Assembly (NCBI RefSeq): GCF_032854445.1
Contig: NC_088305.1
Location: forward strand, 20,261,717-20,325,716
DNA from: Liolophura sinensis
Lineage: Eukaryota > Mollusca > Polyplacophora > Chitonida > Chitonidae
Direction: 5' to 3'
Length of the DNA stretch: 64,000 bases
Shown here: positions 25,453 through 38,800 of the stretch, piece by piece
Numbering within the stretch: the first letter of the stretch is position 1
Layout: each line of letters starts with the position of its first letter
Position numbers and translations under genes: made by a program
Notes under the pieces: model-generated
Told to the model about the DNA's origin: nothing
Seen by the model: only the letters and a program-made list of their open reading frames with translations
Database searches by the model: none

Positions 25453-26274
25453 TGGTGTATTCCATATGAACAGTTAGCATTAAACCCTATGCTGAGAAAA
25501 ATAATCAGGTATCCTGTTAGCCTAACGCAATCTTCATGCTGATTTAATGTTTAACACAATAATCGGCCGCACTGACATAATACATTCTAGCATCACTCAG
25601 ACAACAGGCTGTCTGTTAAATTCATTAGATTATTATTATTTATTTTTTTTTTTGAGAGCATAACTGAGATAAAATAACAGACCCGATTAGACCCGATTTC
25701 ACCGGTTACGTTTGGCCATTTCCCACGAATGGTAACTCTTTAGTATTCTGCATGGACCAGGAATCTGCTGTTTGACTAAGCATCCAACAGGCCCTGTTCT
25801 TTTGCATTGTTTTAATGTGGTTGTTTATAAACGGCAACACAGTATTTTGAGAACTTCTAGATCACTGACTTCTAAAAACAAACTGCAATTTTTTTTTTAC
25901 CCCACTCTGCCATGGTGCTAGGGGGCGCGCATGTAAGTTGCTGTGCCACTTAAACATTTACATTAGCAATTTGAACAAAACCTTAATTGAGGTAAATTGA
26001 GAAGAGGCTGCGGGTCTCACCTTTTCTGACAATACTGAAATAGACCAAGTTCTAGATACTATTCAGGGATTGGCAAAGTGCTTCTTTGGAATTCTGTGGC
26101 AGGACAGGACATGAGGTCTGGACTGTCATGACACGGAGTTCAGGGTTCCTATACATCAACTTTGAGGCCTGCTTGCCTCAACATGATGGCTCCGTGGCCT
26201 GACCGAAACAAACCGACGCTGCATATGAAGCAAGCAAACCAGTATACGACGCAACACAGCGTTGCAACACAGAA
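25453..26274. other. Non-genic stretch
   Basis: No gene recognised; a run of T near 25625-25660 only. Confidence 0.4.
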
Positions 26275-26335
26275 TGCCATGCCGAAGACACCTGACACGA
26301 CACTCCACCCATTCGCATTATACTGACACCGGGCC
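26275..26335 (-). mobile_element. SINE family C fragment
   Basis: atgccgaagacacctgacac...cattatactgacaccgggcc corresponds to part of 13600-13655. Confidence 0.55.
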
Positions 26336-27117
26336 TAATTCTCCTATTCGGAATGACAAGCAAGGTGTATGTATATGTATGGGTGTATGTACTCTTGAGT
26401 TTTGAAGTCCTATAACACAATTCTGCTTCACACCAGACATGACACCACAAGCAGTCACGTTGCACACAGCCAACAGATCCTGTTTTCCTATTCTAACCTC
26501 GACAGCTTTGTAAAATTGCCCCCTGCTAACCAGCAATTCATATTTATTCTGCATGATCGAGGATCGGAAAAGATATTTTATGTCCTACATAGATGCCTAG
26601 AGACGAAACCACAAATACATTTTCATTTATGTACTTCCTTTGTTACGTTATTTGTTGTTCAGTGCGGTACTTAATCCTGAGTGGAGGAAACCGCAGTGAC
26701 GCCCGGAGAAGTGTGTGTTTCGGAGTGTCATGTAAACCATTGACTTTTCACAAGCTAAGGAAAAATTTTCCGACGTACCTATGCAGAATATTCGTCGTGT
26801 TGAATTGGATCTACATATTGGGTATATGAACGGCTGCAATCAGAGCGCAAATGAAATATATAGTTTGGTTATCGACAACTTTTAAACTAGCATGGTATAG
26901 GATTTGGATACTGGTTTCTCTCAATCTCATAAAGTATTCCTTGCGGTTTTCCATCAATGAAAAGTTGACTGATTCTCTTGACTGCATGAATTCGTCTTAA
27001 TTTCATATTTTATATACTAATACTTGCTTAGTTCTTGCGGTTATTGACCTGGAACGTCCATTTTGGTTGACAGCTGGTATACGATACAAACTTTCACAAC
27101 AGTGTCTTGAAAGTCGA

Positions 27118-27475
27118 GTGAGTGAGGGAGTGAATGATTGGGGTTAAACGTGGCGCTCAACAATTTTTCCGTCATATGACCACGAAGGAATCCTTAGTGT
27201 GTATATGATGTGCCTCCTTGTTGCAGGACGGATTTCCACCACTCTTTTATCTAGTGCTGCTTCACCGAGACGACTTACCGAAGGCAAGTAATCAGCCCCG
27301 CCCGAGCCATTATACTGATACGGGCCAACCAGTCGTTGCACTATCCCCTTGATGCTGAACGCCACTCAGAAAGCCACAACTTCCTAAAGTCTTGAGTGTG
27401 ACTCGACCCAGGATTGATCCTGGATCAACCACTCCCTTAGCGGACGCTCTGCCAACTGTGCTATCCAGGCCGATC
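27118..27475 (-). mobile_element. SINE family B, full-length
   Basis: Begins (gagt)n tail, ggggttaaacgtggcgctcaac, body through ccaggattgatcctgg (B-box region) to tgctatccaggccg, the complement of the tRNA-like 5' end. Confidence 0.9.
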
Positions 27476-28375
27476 TTCAAAGTCGACGACAACACAATAG
27501 TGCGCATTAGGTCAAAACATATCGCCGTTTCAGGAGGAGGTAATCTAACCATTTCTAAACGATCTATGTTTCATAAAGTATCCCAGATGCGTCCTTCTAA
27601 TAATCTGCTGTAACACAAACTCAAACACACTGATTCATTCTCCATGGTCAAATACCTTTTTATTCTGCCATACAAATATACGAAAGTATAAAATACAGAT
27701 CAAAGCGGTCATCAGTATCCAAACACTCTTTAAGAGTAAATTTGTATGAAATAAAACCTAATCTATTGCAAAGACGATTTTATTGCATATTAAATTTGAA
27801 AGACGATATATTTAACTTATAGAGACACGACTCCTGAACAATTGTACGCTTTCGTTTGCATATATTCTCTTAACACCTGAGCGTTAATTCTTTGAAGAAA
27901 ACGAGACAATCTACCTTATCCGCAGTAATCAAGTTTTCAAATTCTTACCTTAAACAATGCACTTAACGAGACAGAAGATATGTACCTTTGTACCATAAAT
28001 GAGATTCCAAATGACAAACATTTATAACAAATGTTAAAATGGACAGATGAAGAAATGCTGTCTTCTCAGGTGTGGCTGAGACATTTTTAAGGGGCATTGA
28101 CCCTGCTTAACACCTTTAAACTTTCCCCCAAAAAAACCCCAAAAAACAAAAAAAACAAGCAAAAAAAAATCGACCCTTATATTAATGCACTTATATTCTT
28201 GCTAAGATTATTTTGTTAATTTATGCAATGCATGACTAAAATAACCCAACACATTGCATTTATTCTTGAACGTAAACCAAAACATTAAAAAATGATGTAA
28301 ATACCTCTAAAAAAATGTATAAAGACAATGCATTCTTTTTTTTTTCAAGAAACAGGAAATGTATATCACTATCAT
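27476..28375. other. Non-genic AT-rich stretch
   Basis: No gene or repeat family; short A runs near 28130-28170. Confidence 0.45.
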
Positions 28376-28399
28376 GTATATATATATATATATATATTT
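28376..28399. repeat. (TA)n microsatellite
   Basis: Uninterrupted tatata run next to the dispersed repeat copy. Confidence 0.9.
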
Positions 28400-28446
28400 A
28401 ACATGGCACCAAGATGCATAGTAAAGATTTACAATGCGTTACAAGC

Positions 28447-28596
28447 ACAGACAGACCATAATGGCACATGTAGAAGTCCAGGAATACTGGTATTGCACCA
28501 CCGAAATGTAAAACTGTTTTTTCACCACTCTGGAAAGATATTACAGTACACGCTTTTAATCACCACAAATAGTTTTAATTATTTCTTTATTCCATT
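28447..28596. repeat. Dispersed repeat, copy 2
   Basis: Pairs with 25300-25452. It runs directly into a SINE A fragment through the shared ttctttattccattgg junction. Confidence 0.85.
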
Positions 28597-28697
28597 GGAG
28601 TTTTAAGTCGTACTCAAGAATATTTCACTTACAAAATGGTGGCCAGCATTATGGTGGGAGGAAAAATGGCCTTCCCATGTACGGCCTGAGAGGAAAT
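28592..28697 (-). mobile_element. SINE family A with internal deletion
   Basis: ggagttttaagtcgtactcaag...ggtgggagg then directly ccttcccatgtacggcctgagagg; the middle 'cccgggggaaaccc' block is missing. Confidence 0.82.
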
Positions 28698-28726
28698 GGT
28701 GATCCCCTGCATTGGTGTACAGAGTT

Positions 28727-28950
28727 GTCATGATGTATCTTACCCTATTCTATAACAACCAAACTTTATATCTGAGCTGTGATCAAGGCCGCTGTAAGTA
28801 TGTACCTTGTGCCAGATGGGTACTATCAATGGGATGAATGGGTCATGATGTATCTTACCCTATTCTATAACAACCAAACTTTATATCTGAGCTGTGATCA
28901 AGGCAGCTGTGAATACGTACCTTGTGCCAGATGGGTACTATCAATGGGTA
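28727..28950. repeat. 115-bp tandem duplication
   Basis: 28727-28841 and 28842-28950 are near-identical (gtcatgatgtatcttaccct ... gtactatcaatggg), differing by a few substitutions. Confidence 0.93.
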
Positions 28951-29109
28951 AGCATAACATTGGGACTTGTCCACTTCTCACAGGATTAAAAGCGGCCTTG
29001 CCATTTACATCCAAAAAAAGCACATCTACGAGTATTACACCAGCCCCTTCAGAATACTTTTAAACAGTTTTTGTGAATAAAATAATCTCACTATTACCTG
29101 TATGTCGCC

Positions 29110-29115
29110 TTTATT
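29110..29115 (-). promoter_or_regulatory. Candidate polyadenylation signal of the PKD1-like gene
   Basis: Plus-strand TTTATT reads AATAAA on the minus strand, 485 bases after the stop. It is the first canonical hexamer I see downstream of the stop; no transcript evidence, so tentative. Confidence 0.4.
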
Positions 29116-29599
29116 TTGTATATGCCTTCTTCATAATTAACAGATTTTGAAAAATGGACTTGACTTTCGATGTCTTAATACGGATTACTGCATTTCACCT
29201 AAAGTTTGGCCTGTAAAAATGTACTTTCAGAAGCGCATAAAAGCTTTGAAACGATACTCTGGATATCAACACTTGAACATTTTCTGATAAAAAATTAATC
29301 AAACTTTCAAAAAACTCTCAAAGAAGCATAATTATATAAGATAAAACAAGCAAAACGTTATGCTTGGAAAACTTTAGGTTGAAATACAGGACTTCAGTAA
29401 TTGAAATAAACATCAAAGCTTTGTCCCTTATCCCGATGGTGACCAATAAAATCAATATAAAACTGAATGTTACTACCATACCTTTAGGCTGTGTTGCACA
29501 CAAGTTATGCCAAGATAAACATGGGCAGGAACATACTGTATTTATGGTGATGGCATTTCCACGAAACAAAATGAATGAATGAATGAGACTGGTGAGACA
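29116..29599 (-). other. Probable 3' UTR of the PKD1-like gene
   Basis: AT-rich sequence between the stop codon and the candidate poly(A) signal. It carries no open frame of note and no recognised repeat. Confidence 0.4.
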
Positions 29600-30438
29600 C
29601 TACAACCAGGCTTGTTTGTTTTCTGAGCTACTACTGGATTTGTCCTTGGATGATTCACTCGTACTACTTGTGCCATACATAGTGTCAGTGTTATAACCGT
29701 CATGTTCAAATGACAAATCGTCCTCCAGTGAGTCTAGAGTAGGCAACCTTTTTCCTCCCTTCCCTTTACCACGGGACTTGGTTTTCCTCAAAGTACGAGC
29801 TTTAGACGAGGGTCGCTTCCCTCTGTAGGCATCCTGCTCAGACCCCGAGCTAGATTCTATGTGGATTCCTGATGGGCCTTGTTTCGGGAAGTTGGGGTTC
29901 ATCAGCGAGAAGGACCCAGGGGGAGGTTTTCGCTTCAGGACCCCTGGACTGCCAATGATAGACGTCTTTGTCACTTCAATGGGAGGCAAATCCCGCAAGC
30001 TGCTGTGACTGAACACCTTTGCACTACTGGATGTGGCTATTTCGGGTTTGACCTTGGGTTGACCTCCGTGTTTGATTTTAGCCCGTGCACCCGCTCCTGT
30101 TACATGAGTGTTGTCCTCACTGCTTGTGGTGGTTGTCTCAGCTCTGTGCTGGCGCCAATCGTCACTGGCAGAAGACGAATGGCCGCTTGTACTGTCACTT
30201 TTGGTCTTCTCCACCTGTTTGTGTCTGGCTCGTGGTAGCTCAAACTCCACGCCAAAGTCACGGCTGAGGGCTTCGCGGATCAGGTGCTCCGGAAAGCCCC
30301 CTTCTCCGTGGGTGGTGTCACGGCTCACGTCGGTGGTGTCCTCATTGGGAGCCAGGATGGTCTGTAGGTTGGGATGGTCAGAAGTTCCCAGTCCAAGGTC
30401 ATCCAGAGGCTTTACCAGGGAACTCTCAGATCGGGCAA
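29600..30438 (-). CDS. PKD1-like exon 33: terminal coding exon with stop
   Basis: 839 nt, acceptor tgttgtag before TTGCCCGATC; stop TAG at 29600-29602. Encodes 278 residues of hydrophilic tail: a Ser/Thr-rich middle, a conserved-looking block near PSGIHIESSSGSEQD, a polybasic run with K/R clusters (coding positions about 29755-29825), an acidic LEDDLSFEHDG and a Ser-rich end NKQAWL. This is unusually long for a single exon of the gene. Confidence 0.92.
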
Positions 30439-33400
30439 CTACAACACATGAGAAACGATACGTCTTTCAGAATGGCCTCTACACACAAGATTTACAATTC
30501 ATCTGAAACAGAATTTTCTTCAAGTTTTAATATATTAGTAGTCCTTCACTCATATTTTATTCACAAAAATTCACATTTCACATATCTGAAAATGTGACTA
30601 AACTTTTGCTCAAGCTACACATGTGTGGTCATGTAAGAAATGTCCATGATTTTAAATGGAATGTAAAATTTAACTTTTTCACTCATTTTTTGAAGTGCAT
30701 AAAAAACATAAAAAAGACATAAAAGAAAAAATAAATGTTATGAAATAGTGGTTAGCTGATACTTGCAATTTCCCAGTAGGACATCACTCTACCTCCAAAT
30801 AAATCTCAAAACACATTCCTGCAATCAATAGATCTCTCAGAATCAGGAAATTCGGAGCAACTCAGAATTAGACAGGGTATGTGGATGAACAAGCTCAGAT
30901 TACAACAGAACTTACTTGGCCTGAGGTGTTTTGTGTAAAGTGCTGTGGCCTTCCTTCCTAAGATTCCACCTGAGGGAGAGGCCTGGCGACTGCTTGTCCC
31001 CACTGGCAGGGACAGGCTACCCCCACTACTCGATGAACGGTCAGACGATCGTAGCCTCTGCTCACGCTGCATCTGCAGACGACGGAAAATCTCCAGCTCC
31101 AAGTGAGACCTGACAAGGGGGGACAACTCTGATTAATCAGTGAATGCTCAACACAGTGGGTGACATTCTACTTTAAGTTTCCAAATCTACATTGTAAAAC
31201 GATTAATATCAAATGGCACCACAAGATAAATCTGAAGATATAAAATGTCAAGAAAAACCAGCTCAACATGCTACCACAAAAAATATGACAATTTCTGTTC
31301 CAAAAAAAATTCTAGCCTGTAAAAAAATTTGCTCCCATGATCTATTTCACAGTTTCGTACAATTTGCTATAACCATGCTGAATAAACATCAGCTCTCACA
31401 AAAGATTGCAAAATTCAATGTCCATCTATCTTACAAGTCTGTCATGTACTGACCTGAGCTGTTTCTCACGCTCGTGTGAGAGGACGTCCGCACCGATACT
31501 GTCCAGCTTGATAAGCTGAGCCAGGTAAGGTTCCTGTGAGTACAGGTTCTCCTCAATCTTCTGGATCCTCTGTTCAAACCTCTCCTCATCAAATGGACGT
31601 GTCTGACGGAGTTGAAAAAGACAGGTGCTAACAGCCATACAACACAGTTCAACAGCACTAATGTCAACTATAGTGTTCAAAATGAGGACTAGGGAGTTTA
31701 AAAGCTCAAATGTTAATTCTAACTTAAATAAATTTTCATAAGTGTATTAAGAATTACATCTGGTATTAACTTTAGTCTGGACTACAGTTCCTCTGGTAAT
31801 TTATTATGAAGACTTACGCAAAGCTAATAACAAAGTTCAACTACACTTCGAAACAACTGACACACATGCAGAAGTATGACGCACTGTTATTTCATAGAAT
31901 TAAATCATCCATTTTTCTACTGTGCAGGAAAGAAGTCTTCCAAACCATTATGTGACTGAGTTTTACAGAATCCAAACATTATCTATCTTTAATATTTTAA
32001 ATTAACCACTGTCAATGTTCAAGTTTCAAACATGAACAGCACGTACCTCCGAGCTTTCTCCGCTGGATATGCCATCATCCCCGACACCGTAAGTGACGTC
32101 CGAGTCAATGAAGTAGCACGGCGGTTTCTCGGGCAGGTTTGAGGAGCCAGAGATGGCATTCATACGAAACAGCAGCTCATCCACCTGGTATTCTATCTCA
32201 GCCATGGTAAACTCCTAGAAAGGCAAAGACGTACATGTAATAATATACTCTGTCCAAGCCATTACAAAGCCTACATGTCTAATGTAACCAAGATACAAAA
32301 GCCTTCTATTTCAGCGATGTTTAAATACGTTTTATCTCAACAATGAAAGATTCTTGTCAAAAAGAATAACCAAACCACTCTTTTCCGCATCAACAATTTA
32401 TAAGATAAACAAAAACATATATACAAAGCTTTCCCATCAACTTTTCCTCCCCGCTTAAATTGGGGCAGATTCCACAAAACCAGTTCTGATTAAAGTCAAA
32501 ATTTGAAATACAAATCTAGAGCTTATTTTTAGGCCCCAGTAATTATTAAAAAATCAACCACCTCATAAACGCAATCTTATGATAAACATGTCAAAATTTC
32601 AACTTCCAATACCAAAACTTAAACATTGTGAAGAGGCATTAAATTTTGGCTTAAGTCAGAATTAGCTTTGAGAAAATGGCACCAGATGACCATTGCAGGG
32701 GCTAACCCCTCAGTGGTAACCTCCCCCAGAGCTCTGTCTTACCGGGGGTAAATCACTCTCAGGCTCATCCTCTGGTGGGGGCCTCTTGATGCCTGCCCAC
32801 AGCAGGAAGCGTTCCCAGAAGAACTTCAGGGTGTCGCTACAGCCCATAGCGATCATCTCCCCTTGTCTGAAGATCTTGTACTGGTAGGACAGGACAGCCA
32901 CAATCTGAAGGGGAAAACGATTTGGTTACGTTATACATGTCTATACAAAAGAACATACATCGTTATGTTAAGTGGCTCATAAAGGTACTCAAGATGTACG
33001 GCATCACAGACTTTTTCTCTTCTGTGTTGACTGATAAAACAAAAGGAAGAAAAAAAGGAGGACAAATTAAAATTACTTATGCTGAAAATGCTATCTGTCA
33101 CAGTTTGTCGCTGGGACCCAAAAAATGTGCTTAAACTCAGTTCTAGGTCCTGAAATTTCAAACAATTTGATACAGATGAATAAAACCCTTGTTTCCAAAC
33201 TAAACTAAATCTGTAAGTGGAAATGTGTTAATATCTTACACCAAGAGTGATGTCCCCCTGTGCCAAGACATTGCTCAGCACATGCTTCCGGCAATTTCTC
33301 AAAAAACGAACAGATATACTTACGTAACATGTGAGGATTCCAGTCACCACCAGGAGATAGCTGACAATGAAAAGTCTAGCACCAATCATATTGTGCCTTT

Positions 33401-35784
33401 CAAATTCTGGTATGTTGTAGCAGCCAATCAGCAGCCCAGCCATTGTTTCCATGCCAACCCAAAAGTCCCTGAAGCTTGGACTGAAAACCCCAAAGGCAGC
33501 ATAGCCCAGACTTGTATAGGCCAATAGGAACACCAAGAACATTGCCTGTTGGGAGCAAAAAAGATCTCTTGTGACTCAATAATGATTCACAAGTTGATTG
33601 CCAATGTCCATACAAAGAAGATAAATCAAAATTACAATATAAAAAACAGTTAAAAGATTTCGTAGTGCCAGGTGATGCCACATACCGGAAAATAAATTTT
33701 TTTTCCTACTTTCAACTCGAATGCTATTGCCATCATTTTTGATCATGGATTTTACTACTCACCTCTTTGATATCAACAAAAACATGCAAACAATACACTT
33801 CCCTGACATTTACAATACAAAGTTGGTTTGGTGAACAATAAAAAAGCAATCAACTGGATATCCACATCCACACATCTGGTTGCTACTTCTGAGTTATTTA
33901 TTTACTTGATTAGTGTCTTATGCCGTACTTATAAGATGGTGGCCAGAATTATGGTGGGAAAACACCAGGCAGAACCTGGAGGGAACCCACGACCATACGC
34001 AGCTTGCTGACAGAACATCCGCAGGTTACTGGCAGACCTTCCCACAAACGACCGGAGAGGAAGCAAACATGAGCTGGACTTGATCTCACAGCGACCCCAT
34101 TTGCTCCTGGGTCATTGCGCCACTCTGGCATGTAAACCCCCTTGGCTATGTAGGTCCCTTACTTTTCAGTGTACCATACACTAAAACCATGAATGAAAAT
34201 TTGATGACCTACATGTAACACTTGTTTTAATGATAGGCAAAAGTTCACAGTGCACTGAATGCTAAGACTAGCAGTCTACTTACTGAGAAGACAAAAAGCT
34301 CCCTGTAAGCTCGCTTGTAGAAGTTGCCCAGGTTGGAGAAGGTTCTCTTGTATCTGAGAAGATAGAGGAACTTGACTGTGACCACGGCCAAGAGGAATCC
34401 AACCATGGCCTTCAGGATCTGGCAAAGAAATATCAACCCATTAGCACATGTGATAGCTCACAGTGACTGACATCAGTGCTCTTTACCTAACATGCATGAT
34501 GAACACTAAACGGCATAATATCCATTCTCTTCACTGAGTGTGATGGTAAAACACTGAAAGAGATACAGAACTATTTCACTTTCATTAACAGGTATGTGAT
34601 CAATAGGCTTTGATACAGATATATTAGTCCTTTTAATCTTTTAACAGGTGTGATGGTAGATGCTGCAAGAGGCAGTACTTGATGAACATTGAAAACTAAA
34701 GTACTTTTTACTTTTTATTTATTTATTTATTTGATTGGTGTTTTACTCAAGAATATTTCACTTATACGACGGCAGCCAGCATTATGGTGGGTGGAAACCG
34801 GGCACAGCCCGGGGGAAACCCACGACCATCCGCAGGTTGCTGGCAGACCTTCCCACGTACGGCCGGAGAAGAATTTTACTTTTTAAGAATTCACACTGTA
34901 TGTAAAACATTGGTCAAATAGGCCCTAATTCTTCCACCTTTCTGACCACCTCTACAGTCAATATTCTGAAACATTCTGAGAGAACTATGGGGGTGTGGAG
35001 AAATAATTTTCAAATTTACAAATCTTTCATCCGTTGTGACACAAACAAATCATTTTTGGCATAAATTTTCATAATAAATGTATGCATAAATTCCACTGGA
35101 AAAAAAAAAGTGCTTTAGACATTGAAAAGTTTTGGAGATTTCGTGAAATTGTACCCACCTCATCCCACTGTGCCAGCGTGGAGATGTCCACAAACTCCTC
35201 GTAGTACGACGACAACAAGTGCTCCTTGGTCTCGCTGACCAGTACAACACGGTAGATGTAACAGCCGATGTAGGCTAGTGCCATTAGAGAGAAGACAACC
35301 TGAAACACAGCAGGTCATGGGATCATCATGCTATTCAGTGCTAAACTATAGACTGTTTCACTTGTATGGTGGTAGTCAGTTTTATTTATTTATTTAATTC
35401 TTTGGTTAGTGTTTTACGCCACACTCAAGAATATTTCACTGACCTGGGGGTGGGGGGAGTATATTTTCCTACTTTTAAAGGCTTTCCGATAACATAAATA
35501 TGCTATTAACAAGAACAATTGCTGGGGCAGCTAGTCCACAATTCCCATGACTTTTCGTTCTTATCACTGTAAATTACTGTACCTCACATGAAATTTCTTA
35601 TGAACCTAGTGCAGCAGGGAAATTCCGTGTCAAATACTTACATCCACAGCACTCCATGGGTTGGTGAAGTACTTGTGCTGTAGTGTTATCATCTCTGCCA
35701 TCACTGTGCTCACCGAGTACAGCACCATTGCAATGAAGAACAGCTGAACACAAACAACATAGTCAAAATCATATAATAAGCATG

Positions 35785-35843
<59 letters not shown>

Positions 35844-38800
35844 CAATAAAAAAAGAAAAATATTCAATTTTTTAAAATGAATGATTATGGCTTAAAGCCA
35901 CTTTGAGAAGATTTGTGGAGAAATAACTTAAAAGAGAAATAATTTGCACAGTTTTATGAAGCTTGCATCTTTAATGACACAACTGAACAAATCATATTTT
36001 GTATCATTTTCAAAATAATTCTGTGCTTAAATTCCACTGATACACAGTGCTTTTGTCGTTGAAAAGGCTGAAGATTTACAGTATGTTTTATCATAAATCG
36101 TGCCGTCCAGAGATAAAATGTTCCATCTACATGTTCGTTAACGTTGGCAAGACTCCAATCTACAACCAGCAAACGTAGCATGACACGACGTGGATGAACA
36201 TAACACCTGATGACTTAAGACTAGAATGAGAGTTAACACTGATGGCTACAGCATAGGCCAGTGACCCCTTACATTCATACAACTACTGCAACAACATAAG
36301 GGACGTACTCTAGAAACACTCATATCAGTGAAAAGTCAGAAGGTAATCAATGATCAAAGAACCGTATTTGATGTTTCGCAGGGACAAGTTTCGTGTAAAA
36401 ATGCTCGAGGCTATCAGTAAGTTGTTCAGGAACTCACCTCTGCGGCCAGCACCATATTGTCCCAGACAGAGATGTATTTGTACAGGTATGTGGAAAATAT
36501 CGATGGCCGTGGGAAAGCTCCGCCCGTTGACGGTGTCTCCAGTAACAGAGTCACTGACCTGTAAACAATCATGTACAACAATTTTTAACAACACACAACA
36601 ATTTTTAACAATGTACAACAATTTTTAACAACATACAACGATTCCCATGTATAATACATACTACATGCATAATGCATGTGGACGGGATATCATCAGTGCC
36701 GCTTGAAAATATATCTACTTTTGACTGTCAAAAAGCATCGCCACAAATTGCGAAAAACAGCATATTCATCTACAATTTAAGTTTTTCACTGTCCCTATTG
36801 CAACAAAGATATAATGTTTTATAATTCTTAATGCACCCGTTTTGGTTTAACTGGAAATTCAACCTTTTCAAGCAGTGGCACTTGTGATATTAACATGAAA
36901 AAAGTAAATTAACATTCTATACTGGTAACCGAGTATGTAGACGTCACTCACGTGAAGAGACTGGTAGGGGCATAGAAGATGGTAAACTCAACAACAACCG
37001 CCCTGGTCCTTATGTCCAGCCAGTCATTGGCCCGTAGCTCTTCTAGCTGCCGATATGCTGCCGTTCTGAAGGTAAAACATGAATCAGACGATATAGCATG
37101 GAGTTGTGTCATGGAGCCCAAAAGTAGGCAGAGGTTTGCACATGTGAAATGTAGACAGGAATCAGCTGTGAGACAAACATTCAATTTTTGTTTTTATTGA
37201 ATCACAAAATCCTAATTATAGGTTACCATTAATTGGGAAAGGCAGGATCAGCAAAAGTTAGACATTTAGCATTATGTCAGATATATTAATTTTTCAACCT
37301 TTTCAATAAACTCTGCAACCAATAGTTTGAAACACTCTGAGAGGACTATAATGTGTAGAGAAATAATTTATGTAGTTTTATGAAGCTTGCATAAGTAATG
37401 ACACAAACAAGATATTTTCATAATAATTGTATCGATAACTTACATTTGTATGTAACAGAGACAACTGGAGACTTTGTTACATGCAAATGTAAATCTGTTT
37501 GGTATTTTGTAGCTTTTGTTTGTTTTGCTCATTTCGGATTTCACACATTTTTGTCAGAGGTTCTTAAAGTCTCTTGTTTCCTCTTTAAGAGCCTCTGACA
37601 AAAATGAAATTTGAAAACAGACATGCTCGACGTTTCTTAATGCTACTGTTTTTCAAAATTTTTTTTTTTGAAGAAACCCCAAACAGGGTAATCAAATTTG
37701 TAGCCGTTGTTAAACGTTTGTGAGAATGGATACAGTTGGCACAAATGCTCCACCATACCTGTTCCTGTGCAGCTTCACCACATATCCTGAGCTATCGTAG
37801 ATACCGTGCGACCCCCTCACGTTGTAGTACTGCTCGTAGAAGCTATGGCGCCAGGAGTCGTTAGGGCCGTATGGCGCCTCGTCCCGACTGTCCATGGTGT
37901 ACTGGTCATGACAGGTATTTAGCAAGGTGTTGTGGGTCACAGACTCACAGGTGACAGGCGCATTCACACGCAGCTGTCTGACATGGACCTGCCCTATAAC
38001 GTACAGGTTGGTCGTCTGAAATGTCAAATTACAAACAGGGTTATTTCACACACTCATTTATTTATTAAACATCGGATTCATGTTTTAGTACTGTACTAAA
38101 TATTTTTTTCACTTACTGGCCGGGGTTATGTTTGGAGGAAACAGTACGTAATATACCTTGCATCATCTAGTTGGGATGCTATTATTGTAGAAATGATACT
38201 ACACGTCAACCACAGCACAAAAGCCTTAGGAAACCTGGCCTGTATCTTGACACTTCCAAGCTGGTTTCAGATGTACAGAACTACATTATGAACCAATTCA
38301 TCACTGCAGTTTACGGCCATCTTGGTCATGCTTAACTCTTTCGCTACTGGGAGCGCCTGGCAGCCCAGCCATACCCCTTGGTCCCCGCAAGCGGCTGGTC
38401 TCTGACTGGTCTATTTTTGCACGGAAATTGGGATTTTTGGGGAGCTAAACCGATATAATACGGCCTTACGAGACCCGAAGGAAACCACACGATCAGTGTT
38501 CGTAGATTTTCATTCGTTGTAAGCGATAAAAAGGCGTGAAAAAATGTGGAGGAGATTTGACGACCTTCTTTGAGGCGTTTGCCAAAATGTACTTAAGTAC
38601 AGATGACGATTTTGAGGGCTTTACGAATAAAGACATTTAGGGGGATTTCGATCCAGATATTTTGGTTTCAGATGTTCGCAGTGACATAGAAGAGTCTTCC
38701 GATGAAGAGGAATTAACCTTAGGTCAACTACGCTCTAGAATTAACAAGAGATGCGAACCGGAACAATCGGAAACTGTACCAGTGACAAGAACAATGCCAA

